Below are positions 21,880 through 30,328 of a stretch of DNA of 49,296 bases, in pieces. The stretch comes from Candidatus Paceibacterota bacterium (GTDB taxonomy: Bacteria > Verrucomicrobiota > Verrucomicrobiia > Limisphaerales > UBA8199): the NCBI GenBank assembly GCA_035452965.1, contig DAOTCE010000037.1, positions 1 to 49,296 on the forward strand, in the 5' to 3' direction. The notes under the pieces are model-generated. The model saw only the letters and a list, made by a program, of their open reading frames with translations, was not told where the DNA came from and did not search any database. The first letter of the stretch is position 1. Every line of letters begins with the position of its first letter. The translations under genes and the position numbers were made by a program.

Positions 21880-24435
21880 ATGGCAGTTGCGGGCTCCTCC
21901 ACTCCACGCGTAACTGTGGACGGCAAGTTCTTCCGACTTGGCGAGAAGAAGTTCCATGCCAAGGGTGTGGCGTATGGACCGTTCGCGCCGAACGCGGCGG
22001 GGCAGCCGTTCGCCTCGCTGGAACAGACCGTTCGGGACTTTGAGCAAATTCGCGAAATGGGGGCCAACCTCATTCGGGTTTACGACGTCCCGGCGAAGGG
22101 ATTTCTGGATTTGGCCGCCGAGCACGAGCTCAAGGTGCTGATTGGTATTCCCTGGAACCAGCACCTGTGTTTTCTGGACTCGCCCGCCCAGCGGAAGGAA
22201 GCGCGTGACGCAGTCCGCCGGGCTGTATCCACTTGCGCACGCCACCCGGCCGTCTTCGCGTTCAGTGTGGCCAACGAGATACCGCCGGACATCGTACGTT
22301 GGAGCGGGGCGCGGGCGGTTGCTGATTTCATTGATGACCTGGTCCATGAAGCCAAGCGAGCCGACCCCGGGTGCTTATGCACATTCACCAATTATCCGCC
22401 CACTGAATTTCTGCATCCGCAGAGCCTGGATTTCGCCTGCTTCAATATCTACCTGCACCAGCCGGAGCCGCTGGCGAACTATCTCGCGCGCCTGCAGATG
22501 CAGGTTGAAGGCAAGCCGCTGCTGCTGGGTGAATTCGGCCTCGACTCGCTGCGCGAAGGGGAGGCGCGCCAGTCTGAACTGCTGGAGCTGCAAATCGAAA
22601 GCGCTTTTCGCGGCGGTTTGGCCGGCGCGATCGTCTTCACCTTCACTGATGATTGGTGGCGCGGAGGGCGCCGAGTCGAAGACTGGCAAATGGGTCTAAC
22701 CAGCCGCGACCGGAAGCCGAAGCCGGCTTTCCGGACAACTCAAAAGATGTTCCACGCGGCGCCATATTTCCCGTTGCCGCGCTATCCAAGGGTGTCCGTG
22801 GTGGTGGCCAGTTACAATGGCGAGCGCACGCTCAATGCTTGCCTGAGCTCGCTGGCAAGGCTCAATTACCCGGATTACGAAGTGATCCTGGTGGATGACG
22901 GATCGGCGGACGCCACACGGAAAATCGCCACCGCCCATCCCAACGTCCGCTACTTCCACCACGAACAGAACCTCGGGCTATCCGTGGCGCGTAACACGGG
23001 CATAGCCGCCGCCACGGGCGAGATTGTGGCGTTTACGGACTCGGACTGCCGGGTGGATGAGGACTGGCTGCACTATTTGGTGGGCGCTTTGCTCCGGAGC
23101 GACTTCGTGGGTGTGGGCGGCCCCAATCTCCTGCCGCCGGAAGATTCGCTGGTCGCCGCGGCGGTGATGGCTTCGCCCGGGGGGCCGGCGCACGTGATGC
23201 TGACCGACCGCCAGGCGGAGCACATTCCCGGGTGCAACATGGCTTTTTACAAATGGGCCCTGGCGAAAGTCGGCGGGTTTGACCCGACCTTTCGCGCGGC
23301 CGGCGACGATGTGGACCTGTGCTGGCGATTGCAGCAGGCAGGGCTCGACATCGGATTCAGCCCGGCGGCGTGTGTTTGGCATTATCGGCGCTCAACCATC
23401 GCCGCCTACTTGAAACAGCAACGCGGGTACGGCGAGGCGGAAGCCTTGCTGATTCGCAAGCACCCGGAGTGCTTCAACTCCTTCGGCGGCAGCCTGTGGC
23501 GCGGCCGCATCTATGCCTCCTCCCAATTTGGCGACTTGATGCGGCCGCCCATCATCTATCGAGGTCTCTTCGGCAGTGCGGGCTACCAGTTCCTTTATGC
23601 CTCCGCCCCGGCTTTCAACCTGATGATATGCACGACACTCGAATACCACGTGCTGGTCACGCTGCCATTGTGGGTGGTTTCGGTGGTCCTCCACCCGCTG
23701 CTGCCGCTGGCGATTACAAGCATGCTCATCTCCCTCGGGGTGTGTGTGGCCGCAGGCGCGCAGGCGGTTCCAGCCAGGAACAGGCGCCGCTGGTGGACGC
23801 GCCCGCTGGTGGCGCTGCTGTTTCTGTTGCAGCCGCTGGTCCGCGGCTGGGCGCGTCACCGCGGCGGGCTAACGCACCGGCCCGCAACGCTGGCCGCCCA
23901 GCCGAGCCTGGATTCGCTGGGATTGCGTTACAGCCCGGCATCTCTGCGCGAACGGCAATACTGGGCCGAACAGCGGATTGACCGGCTGGCTTGGGCGGCT
24001 GGAATTCTGCGGCAACTGGATCGGCAGGGCTGGCCGAACAAGCCCGACACCGGTTGGAGCGATTACGATGTGGAGGTGTACGACACGCGCTGGAGCAGGC
24101 TGCAGCTGAGCACGGTTGCCGAGGAGCATCCGCAGGGCAAGCAGCTCATCCGCTGCCGCCTCCGCCCGAGGTGGGCTCCGCGGGCCAAAGCCACATTCTG
24201 GCTGCTGTGCGGGACTGAACTGCTCCTGTGCGGTTTTGTGGGACCTCGGCTGCCTTGGTTGTGGTGGTTGTTGCTGACGCTGCCATTGTTTGCCTGGTTC
24301 CTTCGCTGCCAGCAGCGGAATCTGCGGAGCCTGATCGCCGTCTTTCTGGATGAGCTGGCCAAGGAATGGGGCCTGACGCGAGTTCCGGCACCGGACGCCC
24401 ATCAATCTCCCGCAGCGCCACCGCGCGGGCCCTGA
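21880..24435 (+). CDS. Glycoside hydrolase-like TIM barrel fused to family 2 glycosyltransferase
   Basis: The product is 851 aa. Residues 1-300 resemble GH2/GH5-type barrels: FHAKGVAYGPF, the acid/base region FSVANEIP (about 128-135) and a second acidic strand LLLGEFGLD (about 213-221). Residues 305-560 are a GT2 domain with VVVASYNGE, VDDGSAD, AFTDSDC and DDVDLCWR. Transmembrane helices lie at about 590-625, 645-660 and 780-805. Such fusions could remodel and extend an envelope or secreted polysaccharide. There is no signal peptide, so the barrel probably faces the cytoplasm and may bind rather than cut sugar. The ATG at 21880 starts the barrel fold directly. It lies upstream of thyA. Confidence 0.8.
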   Translation: MAVAGSSTPRVTVDGKFFRLGEKKFHAKGVAYGPFAPNAAGQPFASLEQTVRDFEQIREMGANLIRVYDVPAKGFLDLAAEHELKVLIGIPWNQHLCFLDSPAQRKEARDAVRRAVSTCARHPAVFAFSVANEIPPDIVRWSGARAVADFIDDLVHEAKRADPGCLCTFTNYPPTEFLHPQSLDFACFNIYLHQPEPLANYLARLQMQVEGKPLLLGEFGLDSLREGEARQSELLELQIESAFRGGLAGAIVFTFTDDWWRGGRRVEDWQMGLTSRDRKPKPAFRTTQKMFHAAPYFPLPRYPRVSVVVASYNGERTLNACLSSLARLNYPDYEVILVDDGSADATRKIATAHPNVRYFHHEQNLGLSVARNTGIAAATGEIVAFTDSDCRVDEDWLHYLVGALLRSDFVGVGGPNLLPPEDSLVAAAVMASPGGPAHVMLTDRQAEHIPGCNMAFYKWALAKVGGFDPTFRAAGDDVDLCWRLQQAGLDIGFSPAACVWHYRRSTIAAYLKQQRGYGEAEALLIRKHPECFNSFGGSLWRGRIYASSQFGDLMRPPIIYRGLFGSAGYQFLYASAPAFNLMICTTLEYHVLVTLPLWVVSVVLHPLLPLAITSMLISLGVCVAAGAQAVPARNRRRWWTRPLVALLFLLQPLVRGWARHRGGLTHRPATLAAQPSLDSLGLRYSPASLRERQYWAEQRIDRLAWAAGILRQLDRQGWPNKPDTGWSDYDVEVYDTRWSRLQLSTVAEEHPQGKQLIRCRLRPRWAPRAKATFWLLCGTELLLCGFVGPRLPWLWWLLLTLPLFAWFLRCQQRNLRSLIAVFLDELAKEWGLTRVPAPDAHQSPAAPPRGP

Positions 24436-24455
24436 TTGCGCGCGCCGGCATTGCT

Positions 24456-25250
24456 ATGACCCAGTACCTCGAACTGCTGCGCCACGTGCTGGAGCAAGGG
24501 AAACTCAGGACCGATCGCACCGGCACCGGCACCTACTCGGTATTCGGAGTCCAGACCCGCTTCCCGCTGGCCGCAGGCTTCCCGATTCTTACCACCAAGA
24601 AGCTCCACCTCAGGTCCATTATTTATGAACTGCTCTGGTTTCTCCGCGGTGACACCAACGTCAAGTATCTGCACCAGCATGGTGTAACGATCTGGGACGA
24701 GTGGGCGGACAAGAACGGCAGCCTGGGCCGGATTTACGGCGCGCAATGGTGCGACTGGCGCGCTCCCGATGGGCGCTCCATCAACCAGATTGACCAAGCC
24801 ATCAGCCAGATCCGCACGCGCCCCGACAGCCGCCGAATCGTTGTCAGCGCCTGGAACGTCGGCGAACTTCACCAGATGGCCCTGGCGCCCTGTCACGCGT
24901 TGTTTCAATTCTTCGTGCAGGACGGCGAGCTACACTGCCAACTGTACCAACGCAGCGCCGACCTGTTCCTGGGCGTCCCATTCAACATTGCCTCCTACTC
25001 CCTCCTGACGATGATGGTTGCCCAGGTCTGTGGTTTGAAGCCTGGCACATTCGTCCATACCTTTGGCGACCTGCACCTTTATTCGAATCACGTGGAGCAG
25101 GCCCGGCTGCAACTCACGCGCGAGCCCCGCCCGCTCCCGTGCCTGAAACTCAATCCGGCCGTGAGGAACATCCGCGATTTCCAGTACGCCGACTTCGAGC
25201 TGTCCGGTTACAATCCTCACCCGGGCATCAAGGCACCGATCGCGGTCTAG
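24456..25250 (+). CDS. thyA: Thymidylate synthase
   Basis: The product is 264 aa, the usual length of ThyA. The catalytic cysteine lies in LAPCHALFQF (about residue 149), with RTGTGTYSVFG at the N-terminus, the dUMP-binding RRIVVSAWN and QRSADLFLGVPFNIASY segments. It methylates dUMP with 5,10-methylene-tetrahydrofolate, giving dTMP and dihydrofolate. folA follows after 18 bp and recycles the dihydrofolate. The chosen ATG at 24456 starts with MTQYLELL, as in homologues; an open extension upstream overlaps the previous gene. Confidence 0.97.
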   Translation: MTQYLELLRHVLEQGKLRTDRTGTGTYSVFGVQTRFPLAAGFPILTTKKLHLRSIIYELLWFLRGDTNVKYLHQHGVTIWDEWADKNGSLGRIYGAQWCDWRAPDGRSINQIDQAISQIRTRPDSRRIVVSAWNVGELHQMALAPCHALFQFFVQDGELHCQLYQRSADLFLGVPFNIASYSLLTMMVAQVCGLKPGTFVHTFGDLHLYSNHVEQARLQLTREPRPLPCLKLNPAVRNIRDFQYADFELSGYNPHPGIKAPIAV

Positions 25251-25268
25251 TTCGGCAGCCCGCAAGTT

Positions 25269-25754
25269 ATGCAGCTCAAGGCTATCGCCGCCATGTCGCT
25301 CAACCGGGTCATTGGCGCCGGCAACCGCATCCCCTGGCACCTGCCCGAGGACTTCCGGTGGTTCAAGCGGATGACCACCGGACAAGTTATTGTGATGGGG
25401 CGCAAGACTTACGAATCCATCGGCAAGCCGCTGCCCAATCGCACCACTCTGGTCCTCACCCGCTCCGCGGCGCCTATCCCGGGCGTGCGCACAATCTCGG
25501 ACTTGAGCCAACTGGACCCTTCAGATGCCGCCCTCGTCGGCCGGGAAATCTTCATCTGCGGTGGCGCTCAACTCTACCAGCAAGCACTGCCGCTTTGTTC
25601 AGACTTGTACCTCACCCTCGTCCAGCGCGTGATCGACGGCGACACCCTGTTCCCTCCCTTCGAGGAACAATTCGTCCTGGCCGAAGAAGTCCTTGTCCGC
25701 CCCGACTTCAAGATCCTGCATTATCGCGCCCGAGGTGGCTCCAACCCGCCTTGA
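25269..25754 (+). CDS. folA: Dihydrofolate reductase
   Basis: The product is 161 aa. It carries the conserved NRVIGAGNRIPWHLPEDFRW segment with the catalytic acidic residue after HLP, VIVMGRKTYESIGKPLPNR for NADPH binding, and FICGGAQLYQQALP. The enzyme reduces dihydrofolate to tetrahydrofolate in the cytoplasm. It is paired with thyA, the reaction that produces dihydrofolate. Its stop lies 1 bp from the stop of the convergent SpoIID-like gene. Confidence 0.97.
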   Translation: MQLKAIAAMSLNRVIGAGNRIPWHLPEDFRWFKRMTTGQVIVMGRKTYESIGKPLPNRTTLVLTRSAAPIPGVRTISDLSQLDPSDAALVGREIFICGGAQLYQQALPLCSDLYLTLVQRVIDGDTLFPPFEEQFVLAEEVLVRPDFKILHYRARGGSNPP

Positions 25755-25755
25755 C

Positions 25756-27090
25756 CTAATACAACTTCCTCAATTCCGCCCCGCGGAAATAGTGCTTCAC
25801 AATTGCCTCGGCCTCGAATCCCTTGGCGGCCATGACTGCAGCGCCGATTTGGCAGAAGCCGACGCCATGTCCCCAGCCCGCGCCGTGAAGGGTAAACTTC
25901 GCGGGCACACCGCCGGCGGCCTCATCCGTCCGAACGACAAAGGCGCTGCTATATAGATGCGAGGAACTGAGCCAGCGGCGTATCTCCAATTCCTTGCCTA
26001 CCACAACCGTGCGCCGGGAGCCGACAATCCGCAGCCGCATGATGCGCCCCGACGAGCCGCGCTGCAGCGGCTCAAGCCGCCGAACATCGCCAAAGTCAAT
26101 GCCCGACCGCTTGCGCAGCAATGCGGCAATTTCCTCCTGGGTATAGGCCACCCTCCAGCGATAGAAGTCTGTGGTTTCCTGGTCGAAGGAAGGGAGCACC
26201 TGGCGCAGAATGTCTCCGTCATTGGTGTTGCAATAAGCAACTGGCGAGGAGCGCACCCACTGTTCCGCTGCTTCCTCTGAAGCTATCAGCGGGTGCTCCG
26301 CGGCCGCATCGGACACGGACTCGAGATACGGGACTGAGACATCCTCCCACGCGCTGGCGAACTTCTCGCTGCGCCCGCCGCAGGACTTCGAGTACCGCGC
26401 GTCGCAAATTCCTCCGTCGTGCACGAGGAATACCCCGCGTGTATCCTGCACCGCCTGCGCTGCCGCCGGCGAGATGATCTTCGTGATGCCGTGATAACGC
26501 TGGCAGTGGTCGTCCGCGCAGACATCAAACAGCTGGTGATCCTCCCGATCGTACCAGCGCACAATCTCATCCGCCGTCTCCCGTCCGCGCCGGGCCGGGC
26601 CGCCAACATTCTTGAACCGTTTCTGGCGTTCGAGCATGGCCACGAGCCAGCTTCGCGACGTGATCGCGTGGGCGCGCAACAGTTCGAGCGGCGCCGTGGC
26701 GCTCATCTCGGACGAAATGACGCTCTTGAGATACTGCTCAACTCCCGCGTCATTGATGGCCGTAATCGTGCCGTCCGCATTCGGCAGCAGCCGCAAGCCG
26801 CCTTCGAACGTCTCATCCTCCTTCCGTTCCCAGTGGAAGTTAATGCCGATGGTGACGCCCCGCAGCGTGAAGGTCGCGTTCCCCTCCGGGACCAACCGGA
26901 TCTCCGGCCCGCGGGCAAGCTCGCGTCCCTCGCTCCCAGTCAACACGAGGCGGCCTTCGCTTGGCCGTACCGCAAACTCGCCACTGATCGCGGTTTTGTC
27001 GGGCAAAACAAACCGGCCATTCAGCACGCCGCGCGTCTCAGCCTCGCGTTGATAGATGCCAACCGATAGAAGAGGTTCTTCGTGAATCAT
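25756..27090 (-). CDS. SpoIID/LytB-domain protein
   Basis: The product is 444 aa from the ATG at 27090; a longer start at 27144 would overlap the upstream gene. The SpoIID core is visible: VISSEMSATAPLELLRAHAITSRSW (about residues 121-146) with the catalytic-type glutamate, YSKSCGGRSEKFASAWEDV, and the C-terminal HGAGWGHGVGFCQIGA. SpoIID proteins are lytic transglycosylases acting on denuded peptidoglycan, also found in non-sporulating phyla. No clear signal peptide is present, which is unusual for an envelope enzyme. It starts 8 bp after the sugar isomerase-like gene. Confidence 0.85.
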   Translation of the reverse strand: MIHEEPLLSVGIYQREAETRGVLNGRFVLPDKTAISGEFAVRPSEGRLVLTGSEGRELARGPEIRLVPEGNATFTLRGVTIGINFHWERKEDETFEGGLRLLPNADGTITAINDAGVEQYLKSVISSEMSATAPLELLRAHAITSRSWLVAMLERQKRFKNVGGPARRGRETADEIVRWYDREDHQLFDVCADDHCQRYHGITKIISPAAAQAVQDTRGVFLVHDGGICDARYSKSCGGRSEKFASAWEDVSVPYLESVSDAAAEHPLIASEEAAEQWVRSSPVAYCNTNDGDILRQVLPSFDQETTDFYRWRVAYTQEEIAALLRKRSGIDFGDVRRLEPLQRGSSGRIMRLRIVGSRRTVVVGKELEIRRWLSSSHLYSSAFVVRTDEAAGGVPAKFTLHGAGWGHGVGFCQIGAAVMAAKGFEAEAIVKHYFRGAELRKLY

Positions 27091-27098
27091 ACCGCAGC

Positions 27099-28019
27099 CT
27101 ATTTCCTGACGCCCGTGGCGAAGTCTTCGACGAACCTGACACACTGCTCGACTTCATGAACCAGTTGCGGCGACAGGTGCTCGTATTCCACCGTCATCAC
27201 GCCGCGCCACTTCCAGTCATAGAGCTGCTTGAGAATGGCCGAAAAGTTGGCTTGCCCGGTGCCGAGCGGCACGTCCCGGCAATTTCGTTTGCCCGATTCC
27301 GCCGCGTCCTTTAAATGCACCGTAATAAGGCGATTCTGATATTTCTTAAGGCTGGCCAATGTGTCCAGGCCTGACCGCACCCAGTGGCCGGTGTCCGGGC
27401 AGCCGCCGACCCTTGCGCTTCGCCCCTCGCAGGCCTTGATTACCGTGTCCGGGTTCCAGTACTTCGAGCCTGGGCCTTGCGGGTGATTGTGGACCGCCAG
27501 GCTGATCTTGTACTCCCGGCACAATCCATCGAGCGCCTCCAACGCCTCTGGCGGGGGCTCAGCCACGAGCGTCTTAACCTCCATCTCTTTCGCAAAGTCG
27601 AAGATCTTGCGGTAGGCGCTCTTGTCTCCCTCGATCGGCGCGTAACAACTGGGCATGCTGATTCCCAGGTCAGCCATTCGCTTCTTCATCTCGCGCCGTT
27701 TTCCGGGGGCCAGGCTTTCGCTGGTCTTCAGGCCGGGCTCGTTTTTGCTCAGTGGCAGGAAGAAACACGGTTCCACTCGCCGCACGCCCATTCCGGCGAG
27801 GACCTCCAGCGCCTCGTAGAAGCTACGGTCGCGGAATGTGTAAAGACCGCAGCAGAGGTGCCAGCCCAGTTTCTCCGCGTTAGGAGTGCTTAGCTTGGCC
27901 TTCTTTGCGGCGGGCCGATCCGCCGCCTGCGACAGGGATGTCATTGCCAATGTCGCGCCGGCTCCGGACACAACAACGTGTCTCAGGAAGTCACGGCGAG
28001 TATAGGTGGTTGTTCTCAT
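27099..28019 (-). CDS. Tat-exported xylose isomerase-like TIM-barrel protein
   Basis: The product is 306 aa. The twin-arginine signal TRRDFLRHVVVSGAGATLAM is clear, with cleavage likely near SQAAD. The remainder is an AP endonuclease 2/xylose isomerase-like barrel: GLYTFRDRSFYEALEVLAGMG, VRRVEPCFF, LAVHNHPQGP, PDTGHWV, ITVHLKDAA and MTVEYEH, which carry the metal-binding His, Asp and Glu positions. Such exported sugar-phosphate isomerase/epimerase-like proteins are numerous in planctomycetes and verrucomicrobia. The substrate is unknown. Its neighbour uxaC suggests uronate or related sugar metabolism. Confidence 0.85.
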   Translation of the reverse strand: MRTTTYTRRDFLRHVVVSGAGATLAMTSLSQAADRPAAKKAKLSTPNAEKLGWHLCCGLYTFRDRSFYEALEVLAGMGVRRVEPCFFLPLSKNEPGLKTSESLAPGKRREMKKRMADLGISMPSCYAPIEGDKSAYRKIFDFAKEMEVKTLVAEPPPEALEALDGLCREYKISLAVHNHPQGPGSKYWNPDTVIKACEGRSARVGGCPDTGHWVRSGLDTLASLKKYQNRLITVHLKDAAESGKRNCRDVPLGTGQANFSAILKQLYDWKWRGVMTVEYEHLSPQLVHEVEQCVRFVEDFATGVRK

Positions 28020-28050
28020 AATCTTTGCCTCGTCCTATTGGTTCATGCTC

Positions 28051-29541
28051 CTACAGAGTCCTTTTGCCCTTGCGCCGGGAAGCGACTCTGGCCGTGCTCC
28101 CAACGCCCGATAACTTGCGTGCCTTTCCGCCGGCGATATCCGCGGCCAGCGCCAAGTACTGCTGTGCATTCCCATAGCAGATGCCGCGAATCATCTCTCC
28201 AAGCAGCTTCTCGTCCTTTGGCAATTCCCCATTCTCCATGTCCCGGCCGATCAGGTTGCACAGCACCCGCCTGAAATACTCATGCCGTGGATAGGACATG
28301 AAGGAACGCGAATCCGTCACCATGCCGACAAAGCGGGAGAGCAGGCCCAGGTTGGACAACGCGTTGAGCTGCCACTCCATTCCCTCTTTCTGGTCGAGAA
28401 ACCACCAGCCTGAGCCCATCTGGACCTTGGCGGCGACTCCGTCGCCCGGAAAATTCCCCAGCATCGCGGCAAAGACGTAATTATCCGCCGGGTTGATATT
28501 GTAGAGAATAGTCCTGGGCAGCGACTGCTCGCGGTCCAGCGCGTCTAAATAGGCTGCCAACGCCACACCCTGCGGATAGTCGCCGATGGAATCAAAGCCC
28601 GTGTCCGGACCAAGCTGGCTCAACAATCGCGTGTTATTGTTGCGCAGCGGACCCAAATGAAGCTGCATGGTCCACCCCCGCTCTGCGTTCAACCGTCCGA
28701 AGAACAGCATCATGAAGGCGGCGAACTGCCCGTGCTCGGCCGGCGACGCCGCCCGGCCGCGGCGCGCTCTGTCAAAAATCGTTGCCGCCGTCTTCTCGGG
28801 ACGGAAGTCGGTATAACACTGGGACAAGCCGTGGTCCGACAGCCGGCAGCCTTGCGCATGAAAGTAATCGTGCCGTTTCCTCAGGGCGTCCAGGAATTGT
28901 CCCCACCCGCGCACATCCATGTCTGCCGCCTGCTCCAACCGCCTGACCCACTCGTTGAACTGCGCCGGCTGGTGCACTCCCAGTGCTTTATCCGGCCGGA
29001 ACGTTGGCAGCACCCGCGTCGCCAAACCGGAAGCCGCCAGCGCCTTGTGGTGGACCAGGCCATCCGTCGGATCGTCCGTCGTGCACACCGCGGCGACCCT
29101 GAATCGCTTAAGAATGCCTCGCGCGCTAAGCCCTGGCGTGGCCAACTGCTCGCCCGCCTTCCTCCAAATCCGCGCCGCGCTCTTCTCGTCGAGCAGCTCG
29201 TCTATGCCGAAATAGCGCTTCAGCTCCAGATGCGTCCAATGGTAAAGCGGGTTGCGCAGCGTGCGTGGCACGGTGGCGGCCCAGGCCTGAAACTTCTCAA
29301 ATGGCTTGGCTGCTCCGGTGCAGTAACGTTCCGCCACGCCGTTCGCGCGCATGGCCCGCCACTTGTAGTGGTCTCCTTCCAGCCAAATCTCGAACAGGTT
29401 TCTGAACTGCCGGTTCTCCGCTACGTCCTGCGGCGGCAGGTGGCAATGGTAGTCCAGGATCGGTTCCCCCTCCGCATATTGGTGATAGAGCCGCGCCGCC
29501 GTCCGCGTCTGCAGGAGAAAATCTTCGTGAATGAACTTCAT
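28051..29541 (-). CDS. uxaC: Glucuronate isomerase (uronate isomerase)
   Basis: The product is 496 aa. The metal-binding start DYHCHLPPQDVAENRQF, followed by NLFEIWLEGDHYKWRAMRANGV, and the later VCTTDDPTDGLVHH, HLGPLRNNNTRL and GMVTDSRSFMSYPRHEYFRR segments, are diagnostic for UxaC. It converts D-glucuronate to D-fructuronate and D-galacturonate to D-tagaturonate in the cytoplasm. The family is usually near 470 aa; the extra 25 residues are a basic C-terminal tail (KARKLSGVGSTARVASRRKG). It leads a group with the isomerase-like and SpoIID-like genes. Confidence 0.95.
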   Translation of the reverse strand: MKFIHEDFLLQTRTAARLYHQYAEGEPILDYHCHLPPQDVAENRQFRNLFEIWLEGDHYKWRAMRANGVAERYCTGAAKPFEKFQAWAATVPRTLRNPLYHWTHLELKRYFGIDELLDEKSAARIWRKAGEQLATPGLSARGILKRFRVAAVCTTDDPTDGLVHHKALAASGLATRVLPTFRPDKALGVHQPAQFNEWVRRLEQAADMDVRGWGQFLDALRKRHDYFHAQGCRLSDHGLSQCYTDFRPEKTAATIFDRARRGRAASPAEHGQFAAFMMLFFGRLNAERGWTMQLHLGPLRNNNTRLLSQLGPDTGFDSIGDYPQGVALAAYLDALDREQSLPRTILYNINPADNYVFAAMLGNFPGDGVAAKVQMGSGWWFLDQKEGMEWQLNALSNLGLLSRFVGMVTDSRSFMSYPRHEYFRRVLCNLIGRDMENGELPKDEKLLGEMIRGICYGNAQQYLALAADIAGGKARKLSGVGSTARVASRRKGKRTL

Positions 29542-29658
29542 AGGCCGGCAAAGTCTTAACCGCGCGCGCGCCGGATATCAAGCCTTGTCGAGGAACAACG
29601 GCTTGATGCCCCAACCCTCAGCAAACTGCGAAAATGCTTCACCGATTGGTGAAGGTGG

Positions 29659-29679
29659 GGCGCTCTCGCCGAGAGCGCC
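29659..29679. repeat. GC-rich hairpin upstream of uxaC
   Basis: Arms GGCGCTCTC and GAGAGCGCC with a 3-bp loop, embedded in a dispersed-repeat-like stretch (about 29640-29720). The region 29542-30008 shows no other gene. The repeat lies between the start of uxaC and the tRNA. Confidence 0.5.
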
Positions 29680-30008
29680 GGGGGACGGCGGTGTGCGGCG
29701 AAACCGCCCTACCTTCGCTGAGGCTTGGGGCTTGCTGTGCTCCGCATACAGGTTCTCCGTCACGTCCCGCGATGCGCCAGATCCCGGTGTTGAAGGCCGC
29801 GGGACAACGCCGGTGAATGAGCTTGCCCTTTTACCTGAACCGGGCAGAATGAACTTGTGATAGCTGGGAGTGGTTTAGGGTTGCTAACTGCGTTTTCCGG
29901 GCAGCGGGAAACTGGCGCGGTTGGCCGCTGCGGCCGTTCGCAGCATCAACAACAGTTTGCAGGCTGGGATTCGTGGTATGCCGCAGACTGGCTCGGGGGA
30001 CATCGTAT

Positions 30009-30086
30009 CGGAGCGTAGCTCAGCCTGGCTAGAGCACTTGGTTTGGGACCAAGACGTCGCAGGTTCAAATCCTGTCGCTCCGACCA
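30009..30086 (+). tRNA. tRNA-Pro (anticodon TGG)
   Basis: The acceptor stem CGGAGCG/CGCTCCG (30009-30015 and 30076-30082) pairs over all 7 bp. The anticodon stem CTTGG/CCAAG (30037-30041 and 30049-30053) encloses a loop with TGG at 30044-30046. The T arm is GCAGG-TTCAAAT-CCTGT. CCA is encoded at 30084-30086. An integrase gene starts 65 bp downstream, so this tRNA is the probable attachment site of the prophage. Confidence 0.95.
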
Positions 30087-30122
30087 CTGTTTTCTTAGGA
30101 AAGTGAGATTATTCTTGATCCG

Positions 30123-30328
30123 CTGACACTTTGCTGACACAATCGGCGGCATGAGTTTGACACTTGCTGTCAGCAGCCAAATCGGGGGCGCGGAAGGCGC
30201 CGAATCTACCACCAACAACAATTGCAGCGCGGAAACCGCGGCGGCGGAGGCTTCGCGCACTGGCCCGACTGAGGCTGTTTCGGCACCGGCGCCGGGGCCG
30301 AATGACGTGCTGACAGTTCCTGTCAGCG
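30123..30328. promoter_or_regulatory. Cluster of TGACA motifs at the start of the integrase gene
   Basis: CTGACAC occurs at 30123 and 30134, TTGACAC at 30157, GCTGTCAGCAG at 30167-30177 and the perfect palindrome GCTGACAG-TTC-CTGTCAGC at 30310-30328. They flank and enter the integrase gene. They could be integrase arm sites or operators; function is inferred from clustering only. Confidence 0.4.

Noticed and set aside
30009..30086. Search for attR as a direct repeat of the tRNA 3' end within the window
   Set aside because: No second copy of GCAGGTTCAAATCC...CGACCA was found, so the right end must lie outside.
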